Source of the DNA: Gammaproteobacteria bacterium
GTDB taxonomy: Bacteria; Pseudomonadota; Gammaproteobacteria; JAJPIJ01
Direction: 5' to 3'
NCBI GenBank assembly: GCA_021324815.1
Contig: JAJPIJ010000049.1
Coordinates: 1 to 48,539 of the forward strand
Length of the DNA: 48,539 bases
Below are positions 8,526-16,435 of this stretch, in pieces. The position numbers were made by a program, and so were the translations under genes. Within the stretch, counting starts at the first letter, position 1. The number at the start of each line of letters is the position of its first letter. Under the pieces are notes generated by a model. It had not been told where the DNA came from. It searched no databases and saw only the letters and a list, made by a program, of their open reading frames with translations.

Positions 8526-9826
8526 CAGGCGACCTCCTGCGACATTTTTTCGGTGGTGGCGGACAGGCGGTGGATCAGGGTGCGCAGGAAGACCTTGAGG
8601 AAGCGCACCTGGCATTGCAGCGACACCTGGCCGATGACGGTGGAGTTGACCTTGAGCATCTCGGCGTGGCCGCTGGCGACGATGGTGGCGGTGCGCTTGG
8701 TGCGCGCGAGATAGCCCATCTCGCCGAAGCAGTCGCCCTTCGCGAGCTTGCGCAGGTTTTTCCTGCCCTTGCGCACCGTGACCTCGCCGTCGGCGATGAT
8801 GTAGAAGGAGTCGTCCATCTCGCCCTCGACGATGATCTTCTGCCCGTCCTCGTATTTCTGCCACGAGCCGGCGCGCACGATCTCCCAGATTTCGGCGTCC
8901 GGGAAGCCCTGGAAGAACTCGAGGCCCTTGACCAGGTTGAAGCGCTCCTCGGCGGAGATTTCCTCGCGCGGCTGCTCCAGCAGGTGCTCGAAGGCGCGGC
9001 TGAGATCAGAGGCCAGATCGAGGCCCATGCCGTAGCGCTCGGCGGGGTTCTTGGCCAGCAGCTTGCGCATGACGCGCTCCAGCTCGTCCGGTACCTCGCT
9101 GCGGAATTCCCTCATCGGCGGCGGCTCCTCGTTCAGGATGCGCTGCACCAGCCGCGAGAAGTTGTCCGCCGCGAAGGGGTGCTTGCCGGTCAGCAGTTCG
9201 TACATGACGATGCCGAGCGAGAACAGATCGGTCTGGTTGGTGAGCGTGTTTTCCTGGATCTGCTCCGGCGACATGTAGCGCGGCGAGCCGACCATGCCCA
9301 TCGGCATGGTCTCGGTGGAATCCAGCTTGTTGATGTAGGCGATGCTGAAATCGCCGATTTTGACGTCGAGGTCCCCGGTGACGAGGATGTTGGTGGGCTT
9401 GATGTCGCGGTGGATGATGCCCTGCCTGTGCGCGAAGTCGAGGCCGCGCGCGCACTTGAAGATGATCTCCACCACCCTCTCGACGGGCAGCAGGGCCTCC
9501 GGCTTGCAGTAGGTCTTGAGCGTGTTGCCGCCCTCCACGTACTCCATGACGAGGTAGCACACATCGCCCTCGACGCCGGCGTCGAAGATGCTGATGATGT
9601 TCGGGTGGGACAGGCGGCCGGCGGTGTGCGCCTCGTTGAAGAACATCTTGCGGTAGCGCTCGCCGGACTCCTCGTCCTTGAGCTGCTCGGCGTGCGCGAC
9701 CTTGATGGCGACCGGCCGGTCGATGTAGGGGTCGTGGCCGAGGTAAACCGTGCCCATGCTGCCGCGGCTGATCTCGCGCTGCACACTGTACTTGCCCAGC
9801 TTGCTGGGAACCCCGGTTTCAGTCAT
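8525..9826 (-). CDS. Ser/Thr protein kinase with C-terminal cyclic-nucleotide-binding domain (copy 1)
   Basis: Soluble 433-residue protein. Residues about 12-275 form a Hanks-type kinase: a Gly-rich loop (SRGSMGTVYLG), the VAIK lysine at 42, HRDIKPTN with catalytic Asp 141, the metal-binding motif as DFS (159-161) instead of DFG, and SPRYMSPEQ in the activation segment. Residues about 300-420 form a CRP-like cNMP-binding domain whose phosphate cassette, CFGEMGYLARTKRTATI, keeps the conserved Glu and Arg. This suggests a single-chain kinase gated by cAMP, cGMP or a similar ligand, with domain order opposite to eukaryotic PKG. No membrane segment is present. A paralogue lies at 12660-13949. The gene is divergent from the CBS gene, and its stop overlaps the lipoprotein start. 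Confidence 0.92.
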   Translation of the reverse strand: MTETGVPSKLGKYSVQREISRGSMGTVYLGHDPYIDRPVAIKVAHAEQLKDEESGERYRKMFFNEAHTAGRLSHPNIISIFDAGVEGDVCYLVMEYVEGGNTLKTYCKPEALLPVERVVEIIFKCARGLDFAHRQGIIHRDIKPTNILVTGDLDVKIGDFSIAYINKLDSTETMPMGMVGSPRYMSPEQIQENTLTNQTDLFSLGIVMYELLTGKHPFAADNFSRLVQRILNEEPPPMREFRSEVPDELERVMRKLLAKNPAERYGMGLDLASDLSRAFEHLLEQPREEISAEERFNLVKGLEFFQGFPDAEIWEIVRAGSWQKYEDGQKIIVEGEMDDSFYIIADGEVTVRKGRKNLRKLAKGDCFGEMGYLARTKRTATIVASGHAEMLKVNSTVIGQVSLQCQVRFLKVFLRTLIHRLSATTEKMSQEVA

Positions 9827-10082
9827 GGCAATGCAACAATTTTTTATCGGTCTTTGACAGCGTATTGATCCGCCGCGGTTTATTTTTCAGGCAATATACT
9901 CTCATCGCCAGTAGCCGCGCCAGCACTGAGTCTGGCCTTGGTCTAACAGTAGCCCAGAATAATGCGGCGCACAATTTTTGCGAAAAATTATGTGAAAAAT
10001 ACGGTTGTGATCGCGGCTATCCAGTGACAAACTAACCCGCAGAAAATCACTCGGCGGGAGATTGCCCCGGGAGGATAACAAC

Positions 10083-10517
10083 ATGGTGACAGTACAACAT
10101 TTGCTGCGGGAAAAAGGTTCGGCGGTCTGGTCGATCAGCCCCGACGCCACCGTGTTCGAGGCGGTGGAGATGATGGCGGAGAAGGGCATCGGCGCGCTGC
10201 TGGTGATGGAAGGCAGCCGCATGGTGGGGATCATTTCCGAGCGCGACTACACCCGCAAGATCGTGCTCAAGGATCGCCATTCCAAGGACACCAAGGTCAG
10301 GGAAATCATGACGACCGACGTGTTCCACGTGCCCCCCGACGAATCCGTCGATGAGTGCATGGTGCTGATGGCGCAGCATCGTTTCCGGCATCTGCCCGTG
10401 GTCAATGGCGATCGCGTGGTGGGCATGCTGTCGATGCGGGACATCATGAACAGCGTCATCGCCGAGAAGCAGTTGCTCATCGAACAGCTCGAAAACTACA
10501 TCGCCGGCGCGGCGTAA
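10083..10517 (+). CDS. CBS-domain pair protein
   Basis: Protein of 144 residues made almost wholly of two CBS motifs (a Bateman module). The first repeat is near residues 10-60 (ISPDATVFEAVEMMAEKGIG, then GIISERDYTRKI) and the second near 72-125 (VPPDESVDECMVLMAQHRFR, then GMLSMRDIMNSVI). Such stand-alone modules bind adenosine nucleotides and act as energy or ligand sensors. The start at 10083 is fixed by a strong GGGAGG at 10069-10074; an ATG 21 bases upstream lacks one. It is divergent from kinase copy 1 across about 256 bases and is followed 76 bases later by pgi. Confidence 0.9.
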   Translation: MVTVQHLLREKGSAVWSISPDATVFEAVEMMAEKGIGALLVMEGSRMVGIISERDYTRKIVLKDRHSKDTKVREIMTTDVFHVPPDESVDECMVLMAQHRFRHLPVVNGDRVVGMLSMRDIMNSVIAEKQLLIEQLENYIAGAA

Positions 10518-10593
10518 TTAAGACCACACGGCGACGGCCGAGTGACGGCGGGTGGTGGGCGGAATGCCGCTTTGGAGGGCATAATATCCCGCC

Positions 10594-12264
10594 ATGCCCC
10601 CTGACACCCACGGCCACGCCGTAAATTCCCCCGAAACCACCGCCGCATGGCGGGCGCTCGAAGCGCATCACCGCCAGGTCGCCGGGCTGCACCTGCGGCA
10701 GCTGTTCGCCGATGACCCCGGCCGCTTCAAGCGCTTCAGCGTCGAGGCCGGCGATCTGTTCCTCGATTACTCCAAGAACCGCATCACCGCGGAGACCATG
10801 CCGCTGCTCGCGGCGCTGGCCCGCGAGCGCGGTGTCGCGGAGGCCGCGGCCGCGATGTTCCGCGGCGACAAGGTGAACGCGAGCGAGGGGCGCGCGGCCC
10901 TGCACACCGCCCTGCGCAGCCGCGACAAGGCGCCGCTGATGGTGGACGGTGTCGATATCCGCGCCGCGGTCGCGCGCGAGTTGAAGCGCCTGAATGCATG
11001 GGCCGGCGAGATTATCCACGGCGGCCGGCGCGGTCTGAGGAACACGCGGTTCAGGGACGTGGTCAACCTCGGCATCGGCGGCTCCCATCTCGGCCCGCTC
11101 ATGGCCGCCGAGGCGCTGCGGCCCTATCAACGCACGGGGATCCGGGCGCACTTCGTCGCCAACGCCGACCCCGCCGACCTGGCGCAGACGCTGGAGCCGC
11201 TCGACCCGGCGTCGACGCTCTTCATCGTCACCTCCAAGACCTTCACCACGCAGGAGACGCTCGCCAACGCCGAGCGCGCGCGGCAATGGCTGAAACAAAA
11301 GTCATCCGGCGGCAATCCGGCGCGCCACTTCGCCGCCGTGACCGCGAACGCCTCGGCGGCGCTCGACTTCGGCATCCCGGCGGAGTCGGTGTTCGAGATG
11401 TGGGACTGGGTGGGGGGGCGTTATTCGCTGTGGTCGGCGGTGGGCCTGCCGCTCGTGCTGGCGATCGGGCCGGAGCATTTCGCGGAGTTGCTGGAAGGCG
11501 GCCATGTCATGGACCAGCATTTCAGCTCGGCGGCGCTGGAGGGCAACATGCCGGTGATCCTCGCGCTGCTCGGCGTCTGGTATCACAATTTCTTCGGGGC
11601 GCAGACGCACGCCGTGCTGGCCTACGAGGAGAACCTCAAGCACCTCCCGGCCTATTTGCAGCAGCTCGACATGGAGAGCAACGGCAAGCGCGTCACCCGC
11701 GACGGCGGGCCGATTGCCGTCAGCACCGGCCCCGTGCTCTGGGGCGGCACCGGCACCTCCTGCCAGCACGCTTTCATGCAACTGCTGCACCAGGGCGGCC
11801 GGCTCATTCCACTCGATTTCCTGCTCGGGAAGAAGGGCCATCATGCGCCGGCGGCGCAGCAACAGATGTTGATTGCGCATTGCCTCGCGCAGGCGGAGGC
11901 GCTCATGCGCGGGCGCACGGCGGAGGAAACCGAGGCCGAGATGCGCGCCGCGGGCGTGCCGGCGGCGCGCCGCCGCGCGCTGGCGCCGCACCGCGCCTTC
12001 CCCGGCAACAATCCCAGCAACCTGCTGCTCTACCCCAGGCTCACGCCGCGCGTGCTCGGCCAGATCATCGCGCTCTACGAACACAAGATTTTCGTGCAGG
12101 CGGCGGTGTGGGGGAACAATCCGTTCGATCAATGGGGCGTGGAGCTGGGCAAGCAACTGGCCGGCGCGCTGCTCGATGAATTGCGCGGCGCCACGCCCTC
12201 GGCTCACGACGCCTCCACGCTGGGACTGCTGGCCCGCCTGCGCAGCAAACCCGAAAATAAATAG
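10594..12264 (+). CDS. pgi: glucose-6-phosphate isomerase
   Basis: Interconverts glucose-6-phosphate and fructose-6-phosphate in the cytoplasm (glycolysis and gluconeogenesis). The 556-residue length is normal. Family signatures are present: NLGIGGSHLGPLMAAEAL near residue 155, VTSKTFTTQETLANA near 210, DWVGGRYSLWSAVGLP near 270, the catalytic-Glu region MESNGKRV near 365, GGTGTSCQHAFMQ, and the C-terminal NPFDQWGVELGKQLA. The start ATG has GGAGGG 15 bases upstream, a rather long spacing; AT-rich ATAATA just before it could be a -10 box, implying a very short leader. It sits between the two kinase genes, convergent with copy 2. Confidence 0.97.
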   Translation: MPPDTHGHAVNSPETTAAWRALEAHHRQVAGLHLRQLFADDPGRFKRFSVEAGDLFLDYSKNRITAETMPLLAALARERGVAEAAAAMFRGDKVNASEGRAALHTALRSRDKAPLMVDGVDIRAAVARELKRLNAWAGEIIHGGRRGLRNTRFRDVVNLGIGGSHLGPLMAAEALRPYQRTGIRAHFVANADPADLAQTLEPLDPASTLFIVTSKTFTTQETLANAERARQWLKQKSSGGNPARHFAAVTANASAALDFGIPAESVFEMWDWVGGRYSLWSAVGLPLVLAIGPEHFAELLEGGHVMDQHFSSAALEGNMPVILALLGVWYHNFFGAQTHAVLAYEENLKHLPAYLQQLDMESNGKRVTRDGGPIAVSTGPVLWGGTGTSCQHAFMQLLHQGGRLIPLDFLLGKKGHHAPAAQQQMLIAHCLAQAEALMRGRTAEETEAEMRAAGVPAARRRALAPHRAFPGNNPSNLLLYPRLTPRVLGQIIALYEHKIFVQAAVWGNNPFDQWGVELGKQLAGALLDELRGATPSAHDASTLGLLARLRSKPENK

Positions 12265-12292
12265 CGATCCTTTTTGAGGCTGTCATTTCCAG

Positions 12293-12360
12293 CCCTTCGA
12301 CCGCCCGTTCGCCCTGAGCCTGTCGAAGGGTTTCCGCGAACGGGCGGGGCTCAGGGCAGG
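12293..12360. repeat. compound palindromic repeat after pgi (gene-free stretch 12265-12659)
   Basis: The 395 bases between pgi and kinase copy 2 hold no plausible gene. The first part contains interlocked inverted repeats: CCCTTCGA (12293) with TCGAAGGG (12323), and CCGCCCGTTCGC (12301) with GCGAACGGGCGG (12336). It is of the same family as the element at 7165-7243. A simple hairpin CCCTCGCC/GGCGAGGG follows at 12418-12438. Any of these could end the pgi or kinase transcripts. Confidence 0.75.
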
Positions 12361-12469
12361 CACCGGGAGAGAGAGGCCGCGCCTCGCGCGCGGCGGATGA
12401 TGAACCGCACTAAACAACCCTCGCCCGTAAGGCGAGGGGATTCACATGAGTCATCGGAAGCCGGCTGAA

Positions 12470-12554
12470 AATCCCCCGCCCCCTCGACATGCTCGGGGTC
12501 GCCGCCCCCTTTTGCAAAGGGGGCGGACGGACGCTCAGCGATCGCCGGGGGATT
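12470..12554. repeat. 85-bp cloverleaf-like inverted-repeat element
   Basis: Outer arms AATCCCCCG (12470) and CGGGGGATT (12545) enclose an inner hairpin with arms CCGCCCCCTTT and AAAGGGGGCGG, plus a smaller hairpin around GACATGCTC. It looks like a MITE or Y-REP type element. Another small inverted repeat built on CTCGC and GGCGAGG lies near 12615-12640. Confidence 0.65.
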
Positions 12555-12659
12555 TCGCTTGGGCCGGATGCGAAACCCGGCTCATGCTCGCTGCGCTCAC
12601 ATTTCGACCCACTCGCTTCGCCCGAAGGCGAGGGGTTTCCACCGTCCGCGATTGGGACA

Positions 12660-13949
12660 TTAACTGCCGGAGACGAGCTTGGCGGTCGTAATCGACAGCC
12701 GCTTGATGACGGTCTTCAGGAATTCCTGGTGAAAGTGCAGCTGGGTGTCCCTGGATAATTGCTCCATCAGCATGGCGTTGATCTTGAGGACCCCCACCGG
12801 GCTGCTGGCGGTAATGGTGGCGGAGCGGCGGGTCTTGTTGAGGTAGCCCATCTCGCCGAAGCACTCCCCGGCGTTCAGGCTGCCCACCACCGTGCCGCCC
12901 TTCTTCACCGCCACGGTGCCGTGGACCAGCACGTAGAACCAGTCCCCCATCTCACCCTCGGTGATGATGTCGTGGCCCTGCGGATGCTCCTCCCAGACCA
13001 CGGCGCGCAGCAGCTCCTTCAGCTCCGGGTCCGGCAGGCCGGCGAAGAATTCCAGCGGCCGCACTTCCTCGAATTCCACCTGTGGGGAAATGGGCTGCGT
13101 CGCCTCCAGGTGGGAGAACAGCCGGCTCAAGTCCGCCGCCATCTCCAGCCCGGTCTGGTAGCGGTGGCGCAGGTCCTTTTGCAGGCTTCTGGCGATGATG
13201 CGCTCCAGCTCCTCCGGCAAATCCTGGCGCACCTCCCACAGCGGCGTGTGCTCCTCGTTGACGATCTGATAGACCAGGGCGGAGAAACTGTCGCCGCCGA
13301 AGGGATGGCGGCCGGTCAGCATTTCATACATGACGATGCCGAGCGAGAATAGGTCGGCCTGATTGTTGACGGTGTCCTCCTGGATCTGCTCCGGCGACAT
13401 GTAGCGCGGCGAGCCCACGAAGCCCGTGGCCAGCGCCAGATCGGCGTCGGCGCGGTTGACGTGGGCGATGCTGAAATCGGCGACCTTGACGTCCTTGTCG
13501 GGGGTCAGCAGCAGGTTCGACGGCTTGATGTCGCGATGCACCACCTCCTGGCTGTGGGCATAATCCAGCGCCTTGGCGCACTTGAAAATGATTTCGGCGA
13601 CCTTGGGCAGCGGCAGCAGGTTGTTCGCCTGCGTGTGGGTCTTCACCGTGTCGGCGCCCTCGATCAATTCCATCACGATGTAGCAGGTGTCGCCCTCGAC
13701 GCCGGCGTCGAAGATGTGGAGGATGTTGGGGTGCTGCAGCTTGCCGGCGGTGTGGGCCTCGTTGAAAAACATCTTCTTGTAGCGCTCGCCGGTCTGCTTG
13801 TCCTTGAGAAAGTCGGCAATCGCCACCTTGATGGCCACCGGCCGGTCGATGTAGGGATCGTAGCCGCGATAGACGATGCCCATGCTGCCCTTGCCGATCG
13901 GCTCGATGACGTCATATTTTCCCAGCCGCTTTGGAATGTCGGTCGCCAT
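12660..13949 (-). CDS. Ser/Thr protein kinase with C-terminal cyclic-nucleotide-binding domain (copy 2)
   Basis: Soluble protein of 429 residues with the same architecture as 8525-9826. The kinase domain (about 10-270) has the Gly-rich loop GKGSMGIVYRG, Lys 41, HRDIKPSN with Asp 140, DFS (158-160) in place of DFG, and SPRYMSPEQIQED. The cNMP domain (about 295-415) has the cassette CFGEMGYLNKTRRSATI. I chose the ATG at 13949 (MATDIPKRLGKY) by alignment with copy 1; the reading frame stays open 34 codons further upstream but that part is not kinase-like. It is divergent from sco1 and convergent with pgi. A low-copy paralogous pair this close suggests local duplication followed by divergence. 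Phosphorylation targets are unknown. Confidence 0.9.
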   Translation of the reverse strand: MATDIPKRLGKYDVIEPIGKGSMGIVYRGYDPYIDRPVAIKVAIADFLKDKQTGERYKKMFFNEAHTAGKLQHPNILHIFDAGVEGDTCYIVMELIEGADTVKTHTQANNLLPLPKVAEIIFKCAKALDYAHSQEVVHRDIKPSNLLLTPDKDVKVADFSIAHVNRADADLALATGFVGSPRYMSPEQIQEDTVNNQADLFSLGIVMYEMLTGRHPFGGDSFSALVYQIVNEEHTPLWEVRQDLPEELERIIARSLQKDLRHRYQTGLEMAADLSRLFSHLEATQPISPQVEFEEVRPLEFFAGLPDPELKELLRAVVWEEHPQGHDIITEGEMGDWFYVLVHGTVAVKKGGTVVGSLNAGECFGEMGYLNKTRRSATITASSPVGVLKINAMLMEQLSRDTQLHFHQEFLKTVIKRLSITTAKLVSGS

Positions 13950-14031
13950 GGGGACGTGAACATGAAAGAAGGCGTCCATGTTACTGAAATTGAATTGCAT
14001 GTGATAGATCGGGCCGGCTGCGTTCATCCGG

Positions 14032-14037
14032 TATAAT
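14032..14037 (+). promoter_or_regulatory. -10 box TATAAT upstream of sco1
   Basis: A perfect TATAAT ends seven bases before the sco1 GTG start, so transcription would begin at or next to the start codon. No clear -35 hexamer is seen 16-18 bases upstream. Confidence 0.45.
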
Positions 14038-14043
14038 CTGCGG

Positions 14044-14664
14044 GTGCACAATCTTCAAAAAATCGTGGCGCCGCTGCTGCTGGCCGTCGTCGCGGCCGCC
14101 GGCGCGTTCTACATCTTCCATTTGCGCGCGCCCGCGCCCGGCGAAGTCGAGGGGCTGCTGTGGCCGCCCGGCGAGCCGCTGCCGGATTTCACCCTGCGCA
14201 CGCAGCGCGGCGGCAAGTTCGATGTCGGCGATCTGAAGGGCCGCTGGTCGTGGCTGTTCTTCGGCTACACCGAATGCCCCGACATCTGCCCCACGACGCT
14301 GCGCACGCTGAACCGGATCGCGGAACAACTGGCGGGGGATCGGGAGGCGCAGTTCATTTTCGTCTCCATCGATCCGGCACACGACGGCCCGGAACAGATG
14401 CGGCGTTATCTCGAGACCGTGGCGCCGAAGGTGACGGGCCTGAGCGGCGACGCCGCCGAGATCGGCCGCATCGCCGGGCGGCTGGGGATCGCCCACGAGC
14501 CGGCGGCCAATCCGTCCGCCTCCGGCACCATCGAACACACCGCGGCCATTCTGCTGCTCGATCCGCAGGCCCGGCGCGTGGCGGTGTTCACGCCGCCGTT
14601 CGAGGCCGCCGCGCTGGTCAGGCGCTATGCGGCCATCCGCCGGTTCGTGACGGCGTCGTCATGA
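14044..14664 (+). CDS. SCO1/SenC family copper chaperone (cytochrome oxidase CuA assembly)
   Basis: Protein of 206 residues: an N-terminal membrane anchor (residues 8-26) and a periplasmic thioredoxin-fold domain. The copper/redox site is ECPDICP (Cys 78 and Cys 82), and the third ligand His lies in GTIEHTAAILLLDP (His 165). FGYTECPDICPTTL and FVSIDPAHDGPE are family signatures. It delivers copper to, or keeps reduced, the CuA site of cytochrome oxidase. The start is GTG, with a -10 box directly upstream. Its stop overlaps the PCuAC gene start as ATGA, a functional pairing known from copper delivery in other bacteria. Confidence 0.93.
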   Translation: MHNLQKIVAPLLLAVVAAAGAFYIFHLRAPAPGEVEGLLWPPGEPLPDFTLRTQRGGKFDVGDLKGRWSWLFFGYTECPDICPTTLRTLNRIAEQLAGDREAQFIFVSIDPAHDGPEQMRRYLETVAPKVTGLSGDAAEIGRIAGRLGIAHEPAANPSASGTIEHTAAILLLDPQARRVAVFTPPFEAAALVRRYAAIRRFVTASS

Positions 14665-15107
14665 TCGCCCGCCGCGCGGAACTGCTGCTGTTGCTCGGGC
14701 TCTCGTGCAGCGCGCCGGCGCGGGCGGCGGACATCGTGGTGCACGAGGCCTGGATCGATCCCGGCCCGCCGGAAACCCAAGTGCCCGCCGCCTATCTCGA
14801 CATCGAGAACACCGGCGCCTCGCCCCGTTCCGTGACGCTGCGCGCGACGGTGGCGGAAAGCATTTCGATTTACCGCGCCCGCTACAACGCCGACGCGGCC
14901 GTGCTTGAACGTCTGCCAAAGTTGCAACTGCCGCCGCACACCCGCCTGCGCTTTCAGGACAGCGACATGCTGGCGATGCTGTACGGCCTGAACCATGCGC
15001 TCAAGCCGGATGAAAAGGTGAACCTGCTGATCGACACGGACGACGGCCGGCATTTGACGGTGCCGGCGCAGGTCAGGCCCGCCGCACCCGCCGCCGCGAA
15101 GCCGTGA
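14661..15107 (+). CDS. PCuAC-family copper chaperone, copper ligands not conserved
   Basis: Protein of 148 residues. A signal peptide ending near residue 22 (SAPARAA) precedes a cupredoxin-like PCuAC domain. HEAWIDPGPPETQVPAAYLDIENTG and the later ELPP-like LQLPPHTRL match the family. The usual copper site is H(M)x10Mx21HxM. Here the position of the first ligands reads YRARYNADA and the last motif reads LAML, with no His, so most ligands are missing. It may bind copper differently or act in another way. It overlaps sco1 by ATGA and psd by TGATG, so the three genes are co-translated. Confidence 0.85.
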   Translation: MIARRAELLLLLGLSCSAPARAADIVVHEAWIDPGPPETQVPAAYLDIENTGASPRSVTLRATVAESISIYRARYNADAAVLERLPKLQLPPHTRLRFQDSDMLAMLYGLNHALKPDEKVNLLIDTDDGRHLTVPAQVRPAAPAAAKP

Positions 15108-16033
15108 TGCCTTCCCCGTCGCAGGGCGATGAACCGGCGGCGGCGCGGGAGCGGCTGTGGTTCGCGTTCCTGCGCATCCTGCCGCACCACGCCCTGTCCC
15201 GTTTGGTGCGCGCGATCACCCGTTGCCGCGCGCCGTGGCTGGCGCATGCGCTTATCCGGTCGTTCTGCCGCCGCTACCGCGTCAACCTCGCGGAGGCGGC
15301 GGTCGGCGACATCCGCGCCTATGCCTGCTTCAATGATTTTTTCACGCGCGCGCTCCGGCCCGACGCGCGCCTGTGGCCGGTGGAGCCGGAAACGGTGGGC
15401 TGCCCCGTGGACGGCGCCGTCAGCCAGATCGGCGTGCTCGACGGCGGGCGGGTAATCCAGGCCAAGAACCGCGGCTACGCCTTGATCGATCTGCTGGCCG
15501 GCGACGGCGATCGCGCGCGGGATTACGCCGGCGGCGCCTTCGCGACGCTGTACCTCTCGCCGCGCGACTATCACCGCATCCACATGCCGGTGGACGGCCT
15601 GCTGGAGGGCATGGTGTACGTGCCGGGACGCTTGTTTCCCGTCAACGTGCCGGCGACCCGGCACGTGCCCAACCTGTTCGCGCGCAACGAACGGCTGATC
15701 TGCCACTTCGCCACCGCCCTCGGGCCCATGGCCGTGATCCTGGTCGGCGCGCTGCTCGTGGGCGGCCTGCAAACCGTGTGGGCGGGGGAAGTGGCGCCGT
15801 CGCGGGGCCGCCGCGTCGCCTCGTGGGACTATCGCGGGCGGAACATCCGGCTCAAGCGCGGCGACGAGCTCGGCCGCTTCAACATGGGCTCGACCGTCAT
15901 TCTGCTGTTCGGCCGGGATCGCGTGCGCTGGCTGGATTCGCTGCTGGCGGGCGATCAGGTGGTGCTGGGGGAGCCGCTGACGGGGGCGCCGCCACCGGCG
16001 GCGGCAACGGCCGGAACTCAAGGCGGAAGATGA
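15107..16033 (+). CDS. psd: phosphatidylserine decarboxylase
   Basis: Pyruvoyl enzyme that converts phosphatidylserine to phosphatidylethanolamine at the inner membrane; 308 residues. The self-cleavage motif is MGST (usually LGST) near residue 252, and the Ser becomes the pyruvoyl group. The other members of the cleavage triad are visible: Asp in GCPVDGAVSQIG and His in SPRDYHRIHMP. The ATG at 15107 overlaps the preceding stop as TGATG; a GTG three bases upstream is less likely. Its last 137 bases overlap the 3' end of the DUF2818 gene on the opposite strand. Confidence 0.94.
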   Translation: MPSPSQGDEPAAARERLWFAFLRILPHHALSRLVRAITRCRAPWLAHALIRSFCRRYRVNLAEAAVGDIRAYACFNDFFTRALRPDARLWPVEPETVGCPVDGAVSQIGVLDGGRVIQAKNRGYALIDLLAGDGDRARDYAGGAFATLYLSPRDYHRIHMPVDGLLEGMVYVPGRLFPVNVPATRHVPNLFARNERLICHFATALGPMAVILVGALLVGGLQTVWAGEVAPSRGRRVASWDYRGRNIRLKRGDELGRFNMGSTVILLFGRDRVRWLDSLLAGDQVVLGEPLTGAPPPAAATAGTQGGR

Positions 16034-16298
16034 ACCCCGGCAGCGCGAACACCATGAACAGGAAAAAGGTGACCACGTAAAATTCCCAGCCCTGGGCATA
16101 CAGTCCGCCGGTCATCTTGCGCTCGGTGCCCAGCGCCACCGCGCCCGCCAGAAAATAATAAACCAGCCATTCGAGCAGACAGATCGGCAGCGACTTCGGG
16201 CGCTTGAGCGGAAAGACCGCCAGGAATCGCGTCGTGAGCCAGGGCAGATTGGCCAGCACGATGCCAGCAAGCAGGACAACACTCACCGCCACTTTCAT
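15897..16298 (-). CDS. DUF2818 family membrane protein with Pro/Ala-rich tail
   Basis: Protein of 133 residues. Residues 1-95 match DUF2818: three hydrophobic segments, with LPWLTTRFLAVFP, EWLVYYFLAGAVALGTE and WEFYVVTFFLFMVFALPGFI. This gene commonly follows nuoN in Betaproteobacteria and relatives, as here, so a link to complex I is likely though no role is established. Residues 96-133 are a low-complexity Pro/Ala tail encoded antisense to the end of psd. The tail looks like read-through into psd rather than a selected domain. The gene is separated from nuoN by about 137 bases holding two hairpins. Confidence 0.85.
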   Translation of the reverse strand: MKVAVSVVLLAGIVLANLPWLTTRFLAVFPLKRPKSLPICLLEWLVYYFLAGAVALGTERKMTGGLYAQGWEFYVVTFFLFMVFALPGFIFRLEFRPLPPPVAAPPSAAPPAPPDRPPAANPASARDPGRTAE

Positions 16299-16319
16299 TG
16301 GAACCTATCTCAAAATATC

Positions 16320-16395
16320 GTTCGTGCTGAGGTATCGAAGCACGAACAAATATAACAACAGGCCTCGTTCGCCCTTCGATAGCTCAGGGCGAACG
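16320..16395. repeat. two hairpins between nuoN and the DUF2818 gene
   Basis: GTTCGTGCT (16320-16328) pairs with AGCACGAAC (16339-16347), and CGTTCGCCCT (16366-16375) pairs with AGGGCGAACG (16386-16395). Both stems are perfect. The second has the CCTTCG/CTCAGGGCGAAC core of the dispersed repeat family. They lie just after the nuoN stop and may end or stabilise the long nuo transcript. Confidence 0.8.
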
Positions 16396-16435
16396 GCTCT
16401 CATGCACCGGGGTATTTCGAGACAGGTTTCAGCCA

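Noticed and set aside
9827-10082. Promoter TTGACA at 9854 for the CBS gene
   Set aside because: No acceptable -10 box lies 16-18 bases downstream; TATACT at 9895 is too far away. The intergenic region surely holds promoters, but I cannot place them.
13950-14051. Extended N-terminus of kinase copy 2
   Set aside because: The extra 34 codons have no kinase resemblance and run into the sco1 promoter; the paralogue starts at the position equivalent to 13949.
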